Notes under the pieces: generated by a model
What the model was told of the DNA's origin: nothing
Seen by the model: only the letters and a program-made list of their open reading frames with translations
Database searches by the model: none
Assembly (NCBI GenBank): GCA_037975125.1
Contig: JAJQOW010000014.1
Location: 3,187,286 to 3,251,285 of the forward strand
Reading direction: 5' to 3'
From: Latrodectus hesperus
Lineage: Eukaryota > Arthropoda > Arachnida > Araneae > Theridiidae
Length of the DNA stretch: 64,000 nucleotides
Position numbers and translations under genes: made by a program
Part shown: positions 1 to 19,286 of the stretch, piece by piece
Numbering within the stretch: position 1 is the stretch's first letter
How the letters are laid out: every line of letters starts with the position of its first letter

Positions 1-640
<640 letters not shown>

Positions 641-960
641 TTCATTGAGAAAATTTGTTAATGAATTTTGAGATGATATTGGTCATGAAAAACTGGGCAT
701 AAAATTCATTATATTGCAATTTGCTTGCATGTACCAATGACCCGGACAGCTGCAATGGCAGTAGTTCACTATTGCAGTCTCTCAAGCCGGACAGGCAGAA
801 GGATGGATGTTGACGAAAAATAACACCAACTTGAGCCAAGACAGATTTCAACCATTATGGTGCTGAAATTAGCGGATCAACAGAAGCTACATCTCAACTT
901 CTCAGTTAACTTTATTGACTCAGAATGTTTGAGACTCTCCAGAGTGAATATTTCCTCATA
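641..960 (-). other. Unassigned GC-richer island with a 69-codon minus-strand frame
   Basis: This block is clearly less AT-rich than its surroundings. On the minus strand it carries an open frame (851 down to 642) with a varied amino-acid composition (begins MKSVLAQVGVIF), unlike the low-complexity frames elsewhere. Just upstream in that orientation is a pyrimidine-AG sequence resembling a splice acceptor (taatttcag). I recognise no domain. It could be a decayed exon, a transposon fragment, or chance. Confidence 0.3.
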
Positions 961-3900
961 CTATAGGTCCTCAGTTTCCTCAAAGTCAATTATCTGATGG
1001 ACCTTTTATGACTTCAATTTTTTTTGTATTTAGAGGACAAGCCACAATAACATCACCATTTCGCAATTTGTTTTATTTTTTGAAAGGATTTGTTTGAATA
1101 TTTTGTGATTTTTGGACTTGAAATCTTTGGTTGTATATTCATCCAGTATAAACTAAATATTTTATAAGCATTTAATTTATAATGACTCAAAGAATAAAAT
1201 TATTTCTGATAGTCATTAAATTTTTTTATATTTCAAATGTAAAACATTTAGAATAGAGTTTTTATTGTTATAAAATGAAGCGCATTGGAATAAATATGAT
1301 AGCTCTTATGATACTTTAATTTTGTTCAGTATATAAATTTATAGTTAAAGTTGTTTTGATTGACCTATGAATGTAATAAGCAATTAGAAAAATGATTTAT
1401 ATCAAATTTATGTTTATTGAATAAATCATGAAATTAGTTTTTTTAACGGATGTTTAAAATCTTTTGTAATTGTAAAAATATACTTCTCTTCTATCCACGC
1501 AAGTATTACTAAGCTAATCATATAAATAAATTTATTTCAGAATAGGATTTAATAATTATTAAATGATTCAGAAATAAATAATTATAAAAATATATATTCT
1601 TACAAGATCTGTTAAAACAAATATTTATGGCACTAAAAGTATAAATAAGGAATTAATAATCGCATAATATTCAAATGGAAGAATTACATAGTTAAAACAA
1701 TGCAAACTAATTAATGTCCAACTATTCTGCTTAAAGAATATAACATTAATTTTAAAAATAATATTATTTTTAAAATTTTGTTGTAAAAAACTATTTTTAC
1801 TTTATGTAAATACAATCTATACACTGCTAAAACTAAAAGAAAATTGTAGCAAATTTTCTTATTGTAGCTTTCATAATTCAGGAAGCATGATGAACGAATG
1901 AACAGATGGAAATTAGTATTCTCAGTTTAAATAATATTGCATATTATAATATAATTGATATCGATTGTAATGAAATAACACTTCTTTCTTAAGAAAACGC
2001 TTACTGTGCATTCACTTATTTTACACAAAGTGCAAAAAATTCTATCGCCATTCATAAAAATATTGTAAAACCATTATAGAATTACATTTGATGAAATATA
2101 TTATTCACCCAGAATAATGAGCATAAATTGCTAAGAAATTCAAGCTTTGTCATTAAAATAATGGAAGATTTGTTCATGTTTCATTAATTTCTTAATAAGA
2201 ATATAATGTATATAAAAACAATTTTTTAAAAAGAGTAATATAAAATTAAATTCATTGGATTATTTAAGCTTTAAAATTTACATAGCCCATTTCCAATTGT
2301 TTAGTTCAATAAAAATAAATGGATATATTAAGATATTTATAAATGAAATTGAAATGAATATATTTAGTAAACAATGTTGAAAAAATTACTTTAATTTATA
2401 AAGAAATTAGAAAGAGCTTGATGTAATTTATTATTTACATAAGAGAAGCACTTTAAGAAATGGAAGATAAATCACTGCATATAATGATTTCTGAAATTCT
2501 AAAGAATCTAAATCAAATTACAAATAAATCATTGATGATGCCTCTTTATCTTGTTACTAATATATATACTGAAAATTCATTCAAACTAAATTGATATAGA
2601 CAATCCGATGTCTGCTTGGATTGAAGAAAAAATATTTTGATTTTAAGACTGATGTCATTAGACTGATGTTATCTTTATGTCATTAGCAATGAAATAAATC
2701 ATCTAAAATACAGTTAATTTTTTTAAAAAATTGTTTTTAGAAGAAATAAAATTTTCAGAAACTTTAAAAAAATGAGAAATACATTATGGGACCCTTCTGA
2801 TTTTTTTATTTTTTATTTTGGAATATTATTTTAATTAAAAAAGTTTAAATATTATATAGTTTCTTATATTTATTCTATTTACAAGCATTTTAATCAAATT
2901 CTTTTTTAAAGATAAATTTATTGTTTTATATTAATTGATTAAAATTATAAAAAAAATTGTGGAAAAGTAAATATAAAATATGATAATACTTTTAAGAATT
3001 GCTCAGGTAGCTTTGCTGCTGTATCTATATCCTAGAATAACAAAATCTTATATTTACATTTGAGTTCAATTAATAAATTATTCATGTGTTAACATAGTAC
3101 TAAATTATGAATACTTTAATACCACATCAACATAAAACTATGCTAATTTAAAATGAGTGCAATTTCCAGTCGAAGCACATTTGTTGTTTTAGAATGACTA
3201 CACCACTAACAAACCAATCATAGTATATTATTTGTGCTTTAAAATTAAAAGTTAACTGTCAAAATTAAAACTCACATTTTAACAACAGATTTTAGTTACA
3301 ATAATTTCGTGATTTCTGCAAAACCAACGTTTTCCTTAATCTTTTTGGAAAATTGCTTAATTCTATCAATTTTTATGTATCAAGAATTCCTTTGTAAATT
3401 AAACGGGTGGTGATTTTAAATATTCAAGTTAATTTGTCAATTTTATGTTTTTGTATATAATAAAGAAAATTTAATTATCGTTATTATCTTGAAATGTGTA
3501 AGAAATTACATTCATCACTCTCTCGGAGTAATTTTCACAAAGAAACCGTACGATTTTTAGTTATTTTAGCAAATCTATTATGACACCAAAAAAAGTTTCT
3601 GAAATTTCCGAAGATCATTGTTAATTTAAAATCCAATTTTAAGTTTGTATTTTCATACAAAACGAACTTAAATTCAAAATTTTTATTCCCAAAAAATAAT
3701 TAAGCTGGATTTTCTAATTAGTTTAAACTTTAACACGTGTCCCATTATTTTAAATTTTCTAGCTTAAAAAATTAAACTCATTTATAGAAAATTAAATGGA
3801 ATTTTTCTGTTTGGTGAATTTCATGCTGTTATAGCTATTTTAATTATTTTAATAATTTGCCTGTGTTATATAGTTCAGTTACTTTATATAATAATCCAAC

Positions 3901-4009
3901 TATAATAATTATAAATATTGTACTATAATTTCACACACAATATCTAATAAAGCACTTTTTATGACATAATATGAACATCGAGTATAATATGTATATTATG
4001 AAAATAATT
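961..4009. other. AT-rich intergenic DNA with one perfect palindrome
   Basis: About 3 kb of AT-rich sequence with no supportable gene. The only structure noted is a perfect 30-bp palindrome at 1748-1777 (half-site aattttaaaaataat). Confidence 0.6.
1748..1777. repeat. Perfect 30-bp AT palindrome
   Basis: The left half, aattttaaaaataat, is followed immediately by its exact reverse complement with no spacer. It is composed only of A and T, so chance is plausible in this background. Confidence 0.85.
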
Positions 4010-4042
4010 GAGAGAGAGGAGAGAGAGAGAGAGAGAGAGAGA
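4010..4042. repeat. (GA)n microsatellite
   Basis: GA dinucleotide run with one GGA interruption near 4018-4020. It is the only GA-type simple repeat noted in the window. Confidence 0.95.
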
Positions 4043-4292
4043 ACTATAACACAGTTTAATTATAACACAAATAACTCGAATACAATAGAAATTTTCTAAA
4101 ACAATATGTAATAACAAATGATGAACTTCTGTGTTAAACTTCATGAATTATTTACTCAAGTTCTTGAACTGATAATTCAAGTTTCATAAATTTTTTGTTC
4201 AAACTATTGCAGCTTAGCTCTCTGAAAAAAACTGTAAGCTAATATAGAGAGTCTAATGAAATTCCTTATCAACAGCTATTTCAATTGAAAAT

Positions 4293-5700
4293 ATTTTTTA
4301 TTTCTAATGGCGTATTCAGAAGACAACTGTATTCAGAATAGCAAACATTAAATTTAAACAGAGAACAAAAATGACATTAACTCAGATAACATAACTGAAA
4401 CCACAGTAAATTTAAAAATCCTTCATACTGTGGTGAGTTCTCCAGTATGTCTCCTATGTTGCACAGTTGGCATAGGGTACTTGACATTATATTTATACAA
4501 TATAAATGTTTAGAGAGACAATCATGGCTAGTGATGAGATAAAAAATCTCCCCAGAGTTGTCCCTTGGCCAAAAAGAAATATCTGGGATTTTATAGATCC
4601 ATCTCTTGTTTTTGTTTGTCTCTTTCTTATTCTTTTCCTACAATCTTCTAGTAAAGAGATTTAAATTTACCTTATATCGGTATAAAAATAATTGGCTTAT
4701 ATCTGCTATTTGTATGCTTTTAGTTACTTTCTTTGCAAGGGAATCAGCAGTTTCATCATCCTGGACTCCATGGTGTGCTACTAATCACTGAAAAACAACC
4801 TCTTTATGATTTGCAATTAAATTATTGGGGCTCAGATTTATCTTTAAAATATCAAATGAATCAAGAGTTTCAGATAAAGCAATGATTTGGAGGACAGCCC
4901 TTGAGCCTGGCAGTATAATTGAAAATTTTCAAACCTAAACCAATGTTGTGACAGAGGGACTTAAATAAATGAGATCTTAGCATAAAATTTTCTGGTTTAT
5001 ACCTACCGACAAGAGTGTAAAATGTGATGAACCTATAAAAGATGTCAGCGACAACATAGTCAATCAATATGCAGGCTATTCTCTCCATAGTTTTAGATAG
5101 AACACTTGTTTTTGAAATAGGTCTATAGCCCCTAATGTTTCTTGGATCTCTTCTCTTTTTTGACTGATATTATGATTCATCTAAACCACAAATAGGAGAC
5201 ACAACAAGAAATCCAAACAAAACTGAACAAGTTTAAAATAGTTTTCATTGCTAGTGTTTCTAGGTGTAGGAGAAATTCCGCATGAATTATCATACTTGAT
5301 GAACTCTCCACGGTTATAAATTATTTAAAAAATAATAAATCACCAGATGATTTATTAGTTTTTAAGTAATTTATAGCCGTAGAGAGTTCATTGAGGGTTA
5401 GTTGTGTAAAGAAAATTTATAGGGGGACTGGGGCTGAAGTGTTTATAGCCTTGGCAGTCTTATAAAGTTTTTGATAGTTTATTAGAATACTTTGGTTTCA
5501 TTGTATACTAGAGAAATGCTATACAAAAGCTTTAGCAAATTTTGAACATGATGTAATAATCCTACCTGTCAATTTTAAAGGGTTTCCTGGTTGTACCTGT
5601 ATTACTTTTTATATATTTGCAAGGAACTTAAAACCTCTTTTTCCAGGTCTCTAAATATTCATCTTAGATATAAAAATGTCAAAATATGATTTTTTTCTCC
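4293..5700 (-). mobile_element. Jockey-like LINE relic, minus strand
   Basis: Decayed 3' portion of a non-LTR retrotransposon. Reading down from about 5700, translated pieces match in order: the segment before RT (NELSTAINYLKTNKS near 5394-5348, then IHAEFLLH), RT motif 2 (GYRPIS..S.LSKTMERI near 5130-5080), an RNase H tail (VAHHGVQDDETADSLAKK near 4785-4730), and the C-terminal segment (SHDCL.KHLY, then a CxxC-type cluster near 4535-4460). It ends in an A-rich 3' tail (poly-T on the plus strand near 4293-4302). The polymerase core with the catalytic YADD region is missing, so an internal deletion joins RT motif 2 to later sequence. Stops and frameshifts are frequent. The Jockey-like call rests on the YRPISLTS-type and HDCL motifs. 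Confidence 0.75.
5297..5394. repeat. Inverted duplication (46-bp arms) inside the LINE relic
   Basis: The arms are 5297-5342 and 5348-5394, with a 5-bp spacer. They are reverse complements apart from roughly five differences. The 5348-5394 arm is the canonical coding one on the minus strand (NELSTAINYLKTNKS). The other arm is its inverted copy, inserted before the codons for IHAEFLLH. Confidence 0.85.
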
Positions 5701-6845
5701 ATTAGAAAGCTTTCCTAAACAAATCAGTTTTTCTTCTAGACAATTTAGAAATTGAGTTAAGTACTAATTTGCCAGTAAAATATGATGAAAAAAACTATCG
5801 TTCTTAAAACAATTCAGTTGTTCTTAAGTTAAATTGTTGACAATTTAGTTGCTGCCAATTCTGACTTTCGTATCAAAATTTTATTACAAAATATGTTTAT
5901 CGATGAAAATGACAAAAAATTAGTTTTTATGTGAACACTTGTGCCTCAATTGTGCATGGTGAAAATTAATGTAGGTACAATATTTTCAAATAAAGGTCCC
6001 ACTCATCAACAAAAAGTATAAAAGTTAATATCTTTATTTTTTATAATAAAATATATAGCAGCTAATATAATATGCAAAATATAAACCCCCTATAAAACAA
6101 CCTAGTTACATTTTATATTATAAAATGTAAATTATGTTCAATATATTTAAATTAAAATCCTTAAAAGAACTTGCTTTTTATCACTGTTTACAAAATATAA
6201 TACTTAATTTTCATACAAGTAATATATGAGGATATTTTATTATATATATAAATTAATATATATGTTTATAATATCTTATGTTTACTGTTTGAGAAAAATT
6301 TTGCTGAGGAAAATAATTATGTACTAAAAGAGTTTATGTATAGTTTTTTCAGTTGCCTGTAGAAACCTTATTTCTTAAAGTGATTATTTTTTTTTTACGT
6401 TTTAATATACCTTACAATAATCCAAGGGATTTATTAAATGAAAGAATGTACTATATAATTCAATAATGGCATTCAAATTTTCTATCGAAAATTCTATGTG
6501 AATCAAATACTTAATGAACTATTATAGAACTCTGTAACACACACACTTGATTAAATATGCTCTACACATCATGCGGAGAACACAATATCTTAATAACCAA
6601 TTCAAATTATTTCTAGGTATTTTTATTAATTTATTTCAAATTATATGACTCTATTCGCATTAAGTATTTAAAATATCTAAGAACATAAATCATAGAATAC
6701 AGAAATCAATATATATGAAACATTTTAAAATCAATAATTTCTCTATAAAAAGATTATTACCAAATTAATTCCACGAGATAATAATTAAATTACATTTTAT
6801 TTGTAATATCTTTTAAGATTATTAATGTTTGCATTATTTTTCATA
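5701..6845. other. AT-rich intergenic DNA, nothing recognised
   Basis: Possible further LINE debris grades out around 5700-5900. From there to 6845 I see only AT-rich non-coding sequence with short AT runs. Confidence 0.5.
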
Positions 6846-6859
6846 TATTGATATTATAA
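6846..6859. repeat. Target-site duplication, left copy
   Basis: tattgatattataa, repeated exactly at 8789-8802. The two copies bracket the LINE at 6860-8788. Confidence 0.85.
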
Positions 6860-8395
6860 GCCGTCGGACCTTTCCTATGGCTTATCATAGCCATTGAGTT
6901 GCTGACTAAATATTTTGGCCCTAATACCCCTTTCCAGGCCTTTGCCGATGACGTAGCAATACTGTTGCATGCAAAGTCTTATTTCAAGTTCACGAAGTTG
7001 GCCATGAGGCCCCTCAAGATGGTAGAAGACTGGACCAAGGAATTCGGACTCAAACTAAGTTTCAATAAGTGTAAATACTCTATTTTTACTAGGAGTAAGG
7101 ACATAACCCGGAGACCAGGCATCTCGCTTTCCGGAAACAGAATCACCTACTCTGATGAACTGAAGTACCTCAGACTTAAACTGGATCCCAAACTGACCTG
7201 GATGGCGCACCTGAATGGTGTCAAGAACAAGATTGATAGCCTCCAAAACAAGATAGTCAGAATCTCCCGAGTCTCGTGGGAAATAAAGCCAAATATCCTG
7301 AAGCTCATCTACTGCAGCTTCATTGAGAGTACCATCCTCTACGGATGTCAGGTCTGGTATTCCAGCACTGCCAGGATCAACAAGCTCCAGCAAATCTAAC
7401 GTATTGGACTCCTGAAAGTGACGAAATCTTATTGTACTACCTCCACCGATGCACTCCAAATCCTGGCAGGAGTCCCACCGATCTTCCTCAAATCGGACAC
7501 CCTCCCAAAGAGGTCCAAGTTGTTTAATCTTGGGTCCACAATCAACATCAACGAGACTGATTGAAGCCCTTGCAATGCCTGGATCAAGGTCCCCAGTCTC
7601 ATACCACCATGGACGACAAACCCTTGGATTTGGAATATGGAGCAGTTCCACGAAAACTTCTACGCCTTCACGGACGGTTCGAAGATTGGCAATAGAGTCG
7701 GCTGTGCGTCACTCATATACAAAGACAATGAGCTGATTAAGACCATCCAAGCCTGACTTAATGACACGGCTTCAGTGTTTGAGACAGAAGCAACCGCAAT
7801 CCTGCTAACCATCAAGCACGCGATCTCCCACGAATACCAGAAATGCCACATCCACACAGGCTCTAGGTCAGTACACTTGGTGTTAGCTGGAAGGCAAAAC
7901 TCAAGTGATACAAAACAAGAGATTGTCGAGATCTGCAAAGGATGAAAGAGACAATTCACCTTGCACTGGGTCAAGGCTCATATTGATATCACCCAAAATG
8001 AAGCAGCAGACGTTGCAGCAAAGCAGGCCACCCAATTACACAACATTGACATCACTGTCAAACTCAGCAAACAGCAGCTCTGGACACTTACCATCGAGAA
8101 CGAGACTTCTATGTGGCAGCACAGATGGGAGACCTTCAACAAATCCAGGAGACTCTTTGAACTCTTCCCGAAAGTTTCACGGAAAAGACTACAAGGGGAC
8201 TTCTTCCTAAACCAGCTTCTTATCGGGTACGGAGTCTTCGGCACCTATCACAGCAGATTCCACGGGCAATTAGATGTCTGTCTACATGACGGTGATGTAC
8301 AAGATCCGAAACACCTTCTCCTCCACTGTAGCTGCTACTCCAACATTCGGGAAAAGACCTTTCCCAAGAACTTAAACCAACTACACTTCAAGTAG
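6860..8395 (+). pseudogene. LINE ORF2 remnant: RT C-terminal half plus RNase H
   Basis: One reading frame persists throughout. Visible in order are the RT catalytic box FADD (6941-6952), the thumb region (LKYLRLKLDPKLTW, then IYCSFIESTILYGCQVWY), the linker (TTSTDALQILAGVPP), RNase H (FTDGSKIGNRVG near 7667, ETEATAIL near 7784, KAHIDITQNEAAD near 7970), and a C-terminal HC cluster (KHLLLHCSCYS). The frame ends at TAG 8393-8395. Four in-frame stops break it: TAA 7397-7399 and TGA at 7562, 7754 and 7943. The RNase H aspartate expected in the T-D-S motif is glycine (HTGSRS, codon 7859-7861). The copy is therefore dead. Confidence 0.85.
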
Positions 8396-8753
8396 CCCCT
8401 CCCTCTTAAGGAATTCAGGAAAGGTGCCAAGAGAATTCTGCAGGCTGAACTCCTCCTTCAGCTCACTGACTAACCTCCACCTCCTCCTTTCTTGTACATA
8501 TGTCAATACCCTCTGTAAACTTGCCAGTATCTGTATATATATGTTTTGTGCTGTATCTTTCTCAATTAAGGCCATCCGGCCCTCTTCCAGCCACAGTGAG
8601 TCCCAACAGAACCCCTTTTGTCCCCTTGGTTTGGACAGTCCACCACTTAAGGAGCTCTACTCACACGCCCTGGCCAAGTGCTGAGCCTGGGTTCCCTCCA
8701 GGATTACTGTCCAACGACGTTCTCCACCGTATACCTTCGGGTGGGACGGTGCT

Positions 8754-8776
8754 CTTTGGTAATGTTATTACCAAAG
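8754..8776 (+). other. 3'-terminal hairpin of the LINE
   Basis: A perfect 10-bp stem, ctttggtaat / attaccaaag, with the 3-nt loop gtt, ends 12 bases before the element's 3' boundary. In some LINE families a 3' stem-loop is the recognition site for the reverse transcriptase. That role here is inference. Confidence 0.75.
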
Positions 8777-8788
8777 TTATAACTATAT

Positions 8789-8802
8789 TATTGATATTAT
8801 AA
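8789..8802. repeat. Target-site duplication, right copy
   Basis: tattgatattataa, identical to 6846-6859. Confidence 0.85.
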
Positions 8803-10419
<1,617 letters not shown>

Positions 10420-10690
10420 TTTCGTTGCGAGTTTGTAACTTCCAGAAATATTCTTAATTGATATTTTCTACTTTATCGAAGATATAATTCTAATGAATAA
10501 GCCTAGAAAATAATCTCGTTTACAAGAAATTGTATTTGCGATTTCTTTTAAAAAATCATTGCGAAAATATAAAAATAATAAGTTCTTTCAGAATAATAAT
10601 TAACTATGAAATTGGATTACATAAAACTATGCAGTTAGACTACAGATAGAAGATTATTTAGTATGAAATTAATCCAGTTATTTTGCTTCC

Positions 10691-10930
10691 ACTCAATGCA
10701 AGGAGATAGATTGGGGAATTATTGGCAACTATACAAAATGCCACATACAAGATTCACTAGGGATCTGGAAACAAATGAAGCGTGTCTCCATTCCAGATAC
10801 TTCACAATTAACTGGCAGAAATCATTCCGCGGAGTTTAATGCACAGGGGGTTCTATAATCCTCTTTTGTTCTGTGCGTTGAGAGGAAATTTCTACTGAGA
10901 TCAGAAAGTTCTAGAAATCTGAAAAAGAAT
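10691..10930. repeat. Unnamed dispersed repeat, copy 1
   Basis: A GC-richer island sharing ordered blocks with 42535-42790 and 55150-55390: attggggaattatt, then an aaatgaagcgtgtct block, then caattaactggcagaaat, then taatcctctttt, then a ttctactgagatca block. On the minus strand a short frame reads NDFCQLIVKYLEW before stopping; copy 3 gives YDFCQLIK. No terminal repeats, tRNA-like boxes or known motif were found. It could be an ancient transposon, or diverged copies of a lost exon. Confidence 0.65.
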
Positions 10931-11095
10931 ATCAAATTTAGGAAGACAGAAGTTCTTACTTTAAATTCACATTATCGTAACTGGTTCACCTAAAATAGAT
11001 ACACAATAATAGAATATTTGTGCAAAGTTAAATTATGTTTTAATATCATCTGGAATTTAATGTCATATAATTGATTTATACACAAAATATACAAT

Positions 11096-11183
<88 letters not shown>
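11096..11183. repeat. Compound (AC)n(AT)n microsatellite
   Basis: An AC run at 11096-11119 passes directly into an AT run that ends about 11183. Confidence 0.97.
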
Positions 11184-16559
<5,376 letters not shown>

Positions 16560-16645
16560 CTTTTAATAGACAAAATTTTATTAACACTACAAAATTTTAG
16601 TAAAATGATAAAATTTTTAAATTTTTGTAGTAATAAATTTTGTTA
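16560..16645. repeat. Imperfect inverted repeat, arms about 25-28 bp
   Basis: The left arm (acaaaattttattaacacta and on) and right arm (ending tgtagtaataaattttgt) are complementary apart from a 3-bp indel and a mismatch. Confidence 0.6.
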
Positions 16646-19237
16646 TTTAATTTATCATTCTTCATTTTAAAATTTGTAAACTGTTTGTATATTTTTATTA
16701 ATATATTTAGTAGATTGTATGCTTAAAAAACTACTAACATCAAATAAACTTCAAATGAACTTTTAATAATTTTTATCAATATAAAAAAACACATAATTTA
16801 ACTACTCTCCAAAATCAAAACTTTAAATTTATATGGAATATTAGTCTCATGCAGAACTGTATTAATTTGTTTAACTTTATATCTTCTGCAAATTATATGG
16901 AAGAAAAATTTTTCTTAAAAAGTTTTAATAAAATGAGAATGTAAGTAATCTAAAGGATAAATTAGATATTCCACTTCTAAGAGAATTCTAGGTGGCTACA
17001 GATGAATTATGGATGAGACTGAGGTTTATTCTGGCGTTAATGATCACTATCTTGCATTCAAGAATCGTGACATTAAAGCACCAACCTCCACTGATGCTCT
17101 TTCAAAACATTATACAGTAGTTCTTTTTACTTAAATCTGAGAATGTTCTCTAAAGATTTCCGTTTCCAATGTTAAGTTATGTATCAATCGTTCAATAATT
17201 TCAAAATGTAGCCTTGGAATTTGAATATAGTTTTGCATGGAATAGTCCCTGAAACTCGGCAAATTTTAAGATACATTGAGCAAAAACAGTATGGTATCAG
17301 TTATTTCATATTCATCGATTTTAATCCGCAAATATATTTCTTTATTAAATCATAAATTATGTTTAATAAAGAAAAATGTGTCAATTTTTAAAAAGAGTTT
17401 TGAAAACTTATATAATATCATGTCATTAATATACATTTTTGATGAAAGTAAGTCAATGCTTACATTGCTTTATCTTTCAGTGCAACAAAACACAGAAAAG
17501 AATATCTTTTTTCTGATAATCACAATTGAAATATGTCTTTTTTAAAATAAATTTATTATATATTTTAAAAATTAGAAATGTAAAAATAGGCTGATTATTA
17601 AAAATGGTAGAAATTAAATAAATACGAGGTATTTATTCAAAAACTCATACTTGACATATTATGAAATAACATTATGGAAAATAAAAATTCAGAATGAATT
17701 AATCTAGAAATATTACTGACAAACTGAATTTGAAAAACGTTATAAAATAAGTCTTTTAAATAAACTACGTATATAATTGCAAGCTTCGCATGAAAAACAA
17801 TAAAAACTATTATAAAAATAATTTAAAGATGTCGAAATTTCTTTATTTTTTTAACATAAATATTAGATACTAGAAAATATTGCTAAATACTAAATTGCAA
17901 GTAATTATTTTTACCAAACATACTTAAAAATTACTCGATAAACAAAATCAAAAATTTCCAAAAAATTAAAAAGATCAATTTTGATAGAAAAAATAATGTC
18001 AATTTTGTTATTTATTTCCAATTATTTTCTTCCGTAAGGAAAATATGCGAAATATCTTGAATTGAATTCATATATTACATAACTATACAATTACTTTGAG
18101 AGCAAAAGTTCTAAAAATGTTAGAAAACTTATGTAACTTAATGAAAAAGACGTTAAAATATGTTATACGCTTTATTATGGATAACTTTTGGATTCACTAT
18201 TTATATTGAAGTATACTTATATTGCATTCTTCCCTAAATATTTACCGAAATAACTTCAGAATATGACTTTCATTTCACAACCTAAAAACAATAACCCATT
18301 TTATAAATGATATTGAAAAATGATGGTGTAGTATGGAACTACGAAAAATGAGCAGTCACACGAATTGAAATTTTCAACGAATGCTACATTTACTGACGGA
18401 AATATTAGCCATTGAAAAAGAGAATTTCGTTATGCATTGTAATGTGCGTCATTTCAAAGAAACTGTATTGAAAATGTCGAATTTTATAAAAGTAATTAAA
18501 ATTATCAAAATAAATGTATTTATAAAAAATTCTAATTAGTAGAAGAAAGAATTCACTTTTTAGAAATTTATAATGAATTTTATTATTATAGAAATTGATA
18601 ATTACTGTTACTTCATTATTTTTGAAGGTTAGCTGACAAAAATGAATCTTAAGAAATTAAGTATATGTGTACATTCAATGCATTGTTTAAAATAAACTAT
18701 ATTTAAAGAATAAATAATAAATAAATATGTTTGAAGGAATAAATATAAATAAAAAATATTACTTATTTTAATTATTTATCAAATAAATTTATAAAACAAA
18801 TTTAGATTAAAATTATACTATTTCTCTTAATAAAATCCAGTTGACTACATTAAATTTTGAAAATATAATTTTAGAATTATTTAGAGTGATATATGAGAAC
18901 AATCAATTTTATACGCTATTTTATTGTTAAGAAAAATAATTCACTCTTTATCCCAGTGACTACTAAAATTACCACCATAGGAAGGAACATAAATAACTGA
19001 ATTCAGATCAGTCACATTACAGGTAAGAGTAAAATTCTCTTTTATCTTTGCAAAGAAGTAAATGTTGTAAAAGATAATTTTGCAGAAATTTTATTTTTTA
19101 CACCCTTTCATTTTACTATAAATGTTGAGGAAGTGTATTGGTACGTGAATTTCTAGAATGTCCTCAGAGTTCGAGTCAGATAAACTGCATATAAATAAAG
19201 GATATTCCTTTATTTTAATATAATAAAGAATTTCCTA
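16646..19237. other. AT-rich DNA with a GC-richer patch at 16980-17250
   Basis: The patch at 16980-17250 has mixed composition but no long ORF and no similarity I can name. The rest is featureless. Confidence 0.45.
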
Positions 19238-19286
19238 TAGACCAAATTAACATTATTTGTCCTATAAATAATGTTCATTTGGTCTA
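19238..19286. repeat. 21-bp inverted repeat, one mismatch, 7-bp loop
   Basis: The arms 19238-19258 (begins tagaccaaattaacat) and 19266-19286 pair with a single T/G difference. Confidence 0.88.

Larger units (their letters stand above)
6860..8788 (+). mobile_element. 5'-truncated R1-like LINE with 14-bp target-site duplication
   Basis: A non-LTR retrotransposon fragment running from inside the reverse transcriptase to the 3' end of the element. Its first base is already in frame with RT (AVGPFLWLIIAIELL), so 5' truncation happened during integration, as is typical of target-primed reverse transcription. It includes an RNase H domain and about 390 bp of 3' UTR. Identical 14-bp direct repeats (6846-6859 and 8789-8802) define both ends. 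There is no poly-A tail. GC content is far above the flanks. The clade is inferred from the polymerase motifs together with RNase H; LOA or I-type cannot be excluded. Confidence 0.85.

Noticed and set aside
7055..7651. 198-codon minus-strand open frame
   Set aside because: It lies antisense to the LINE RT region, whose plus-strand frame has clear domain matches. It is a shadow of the GC-richer element.
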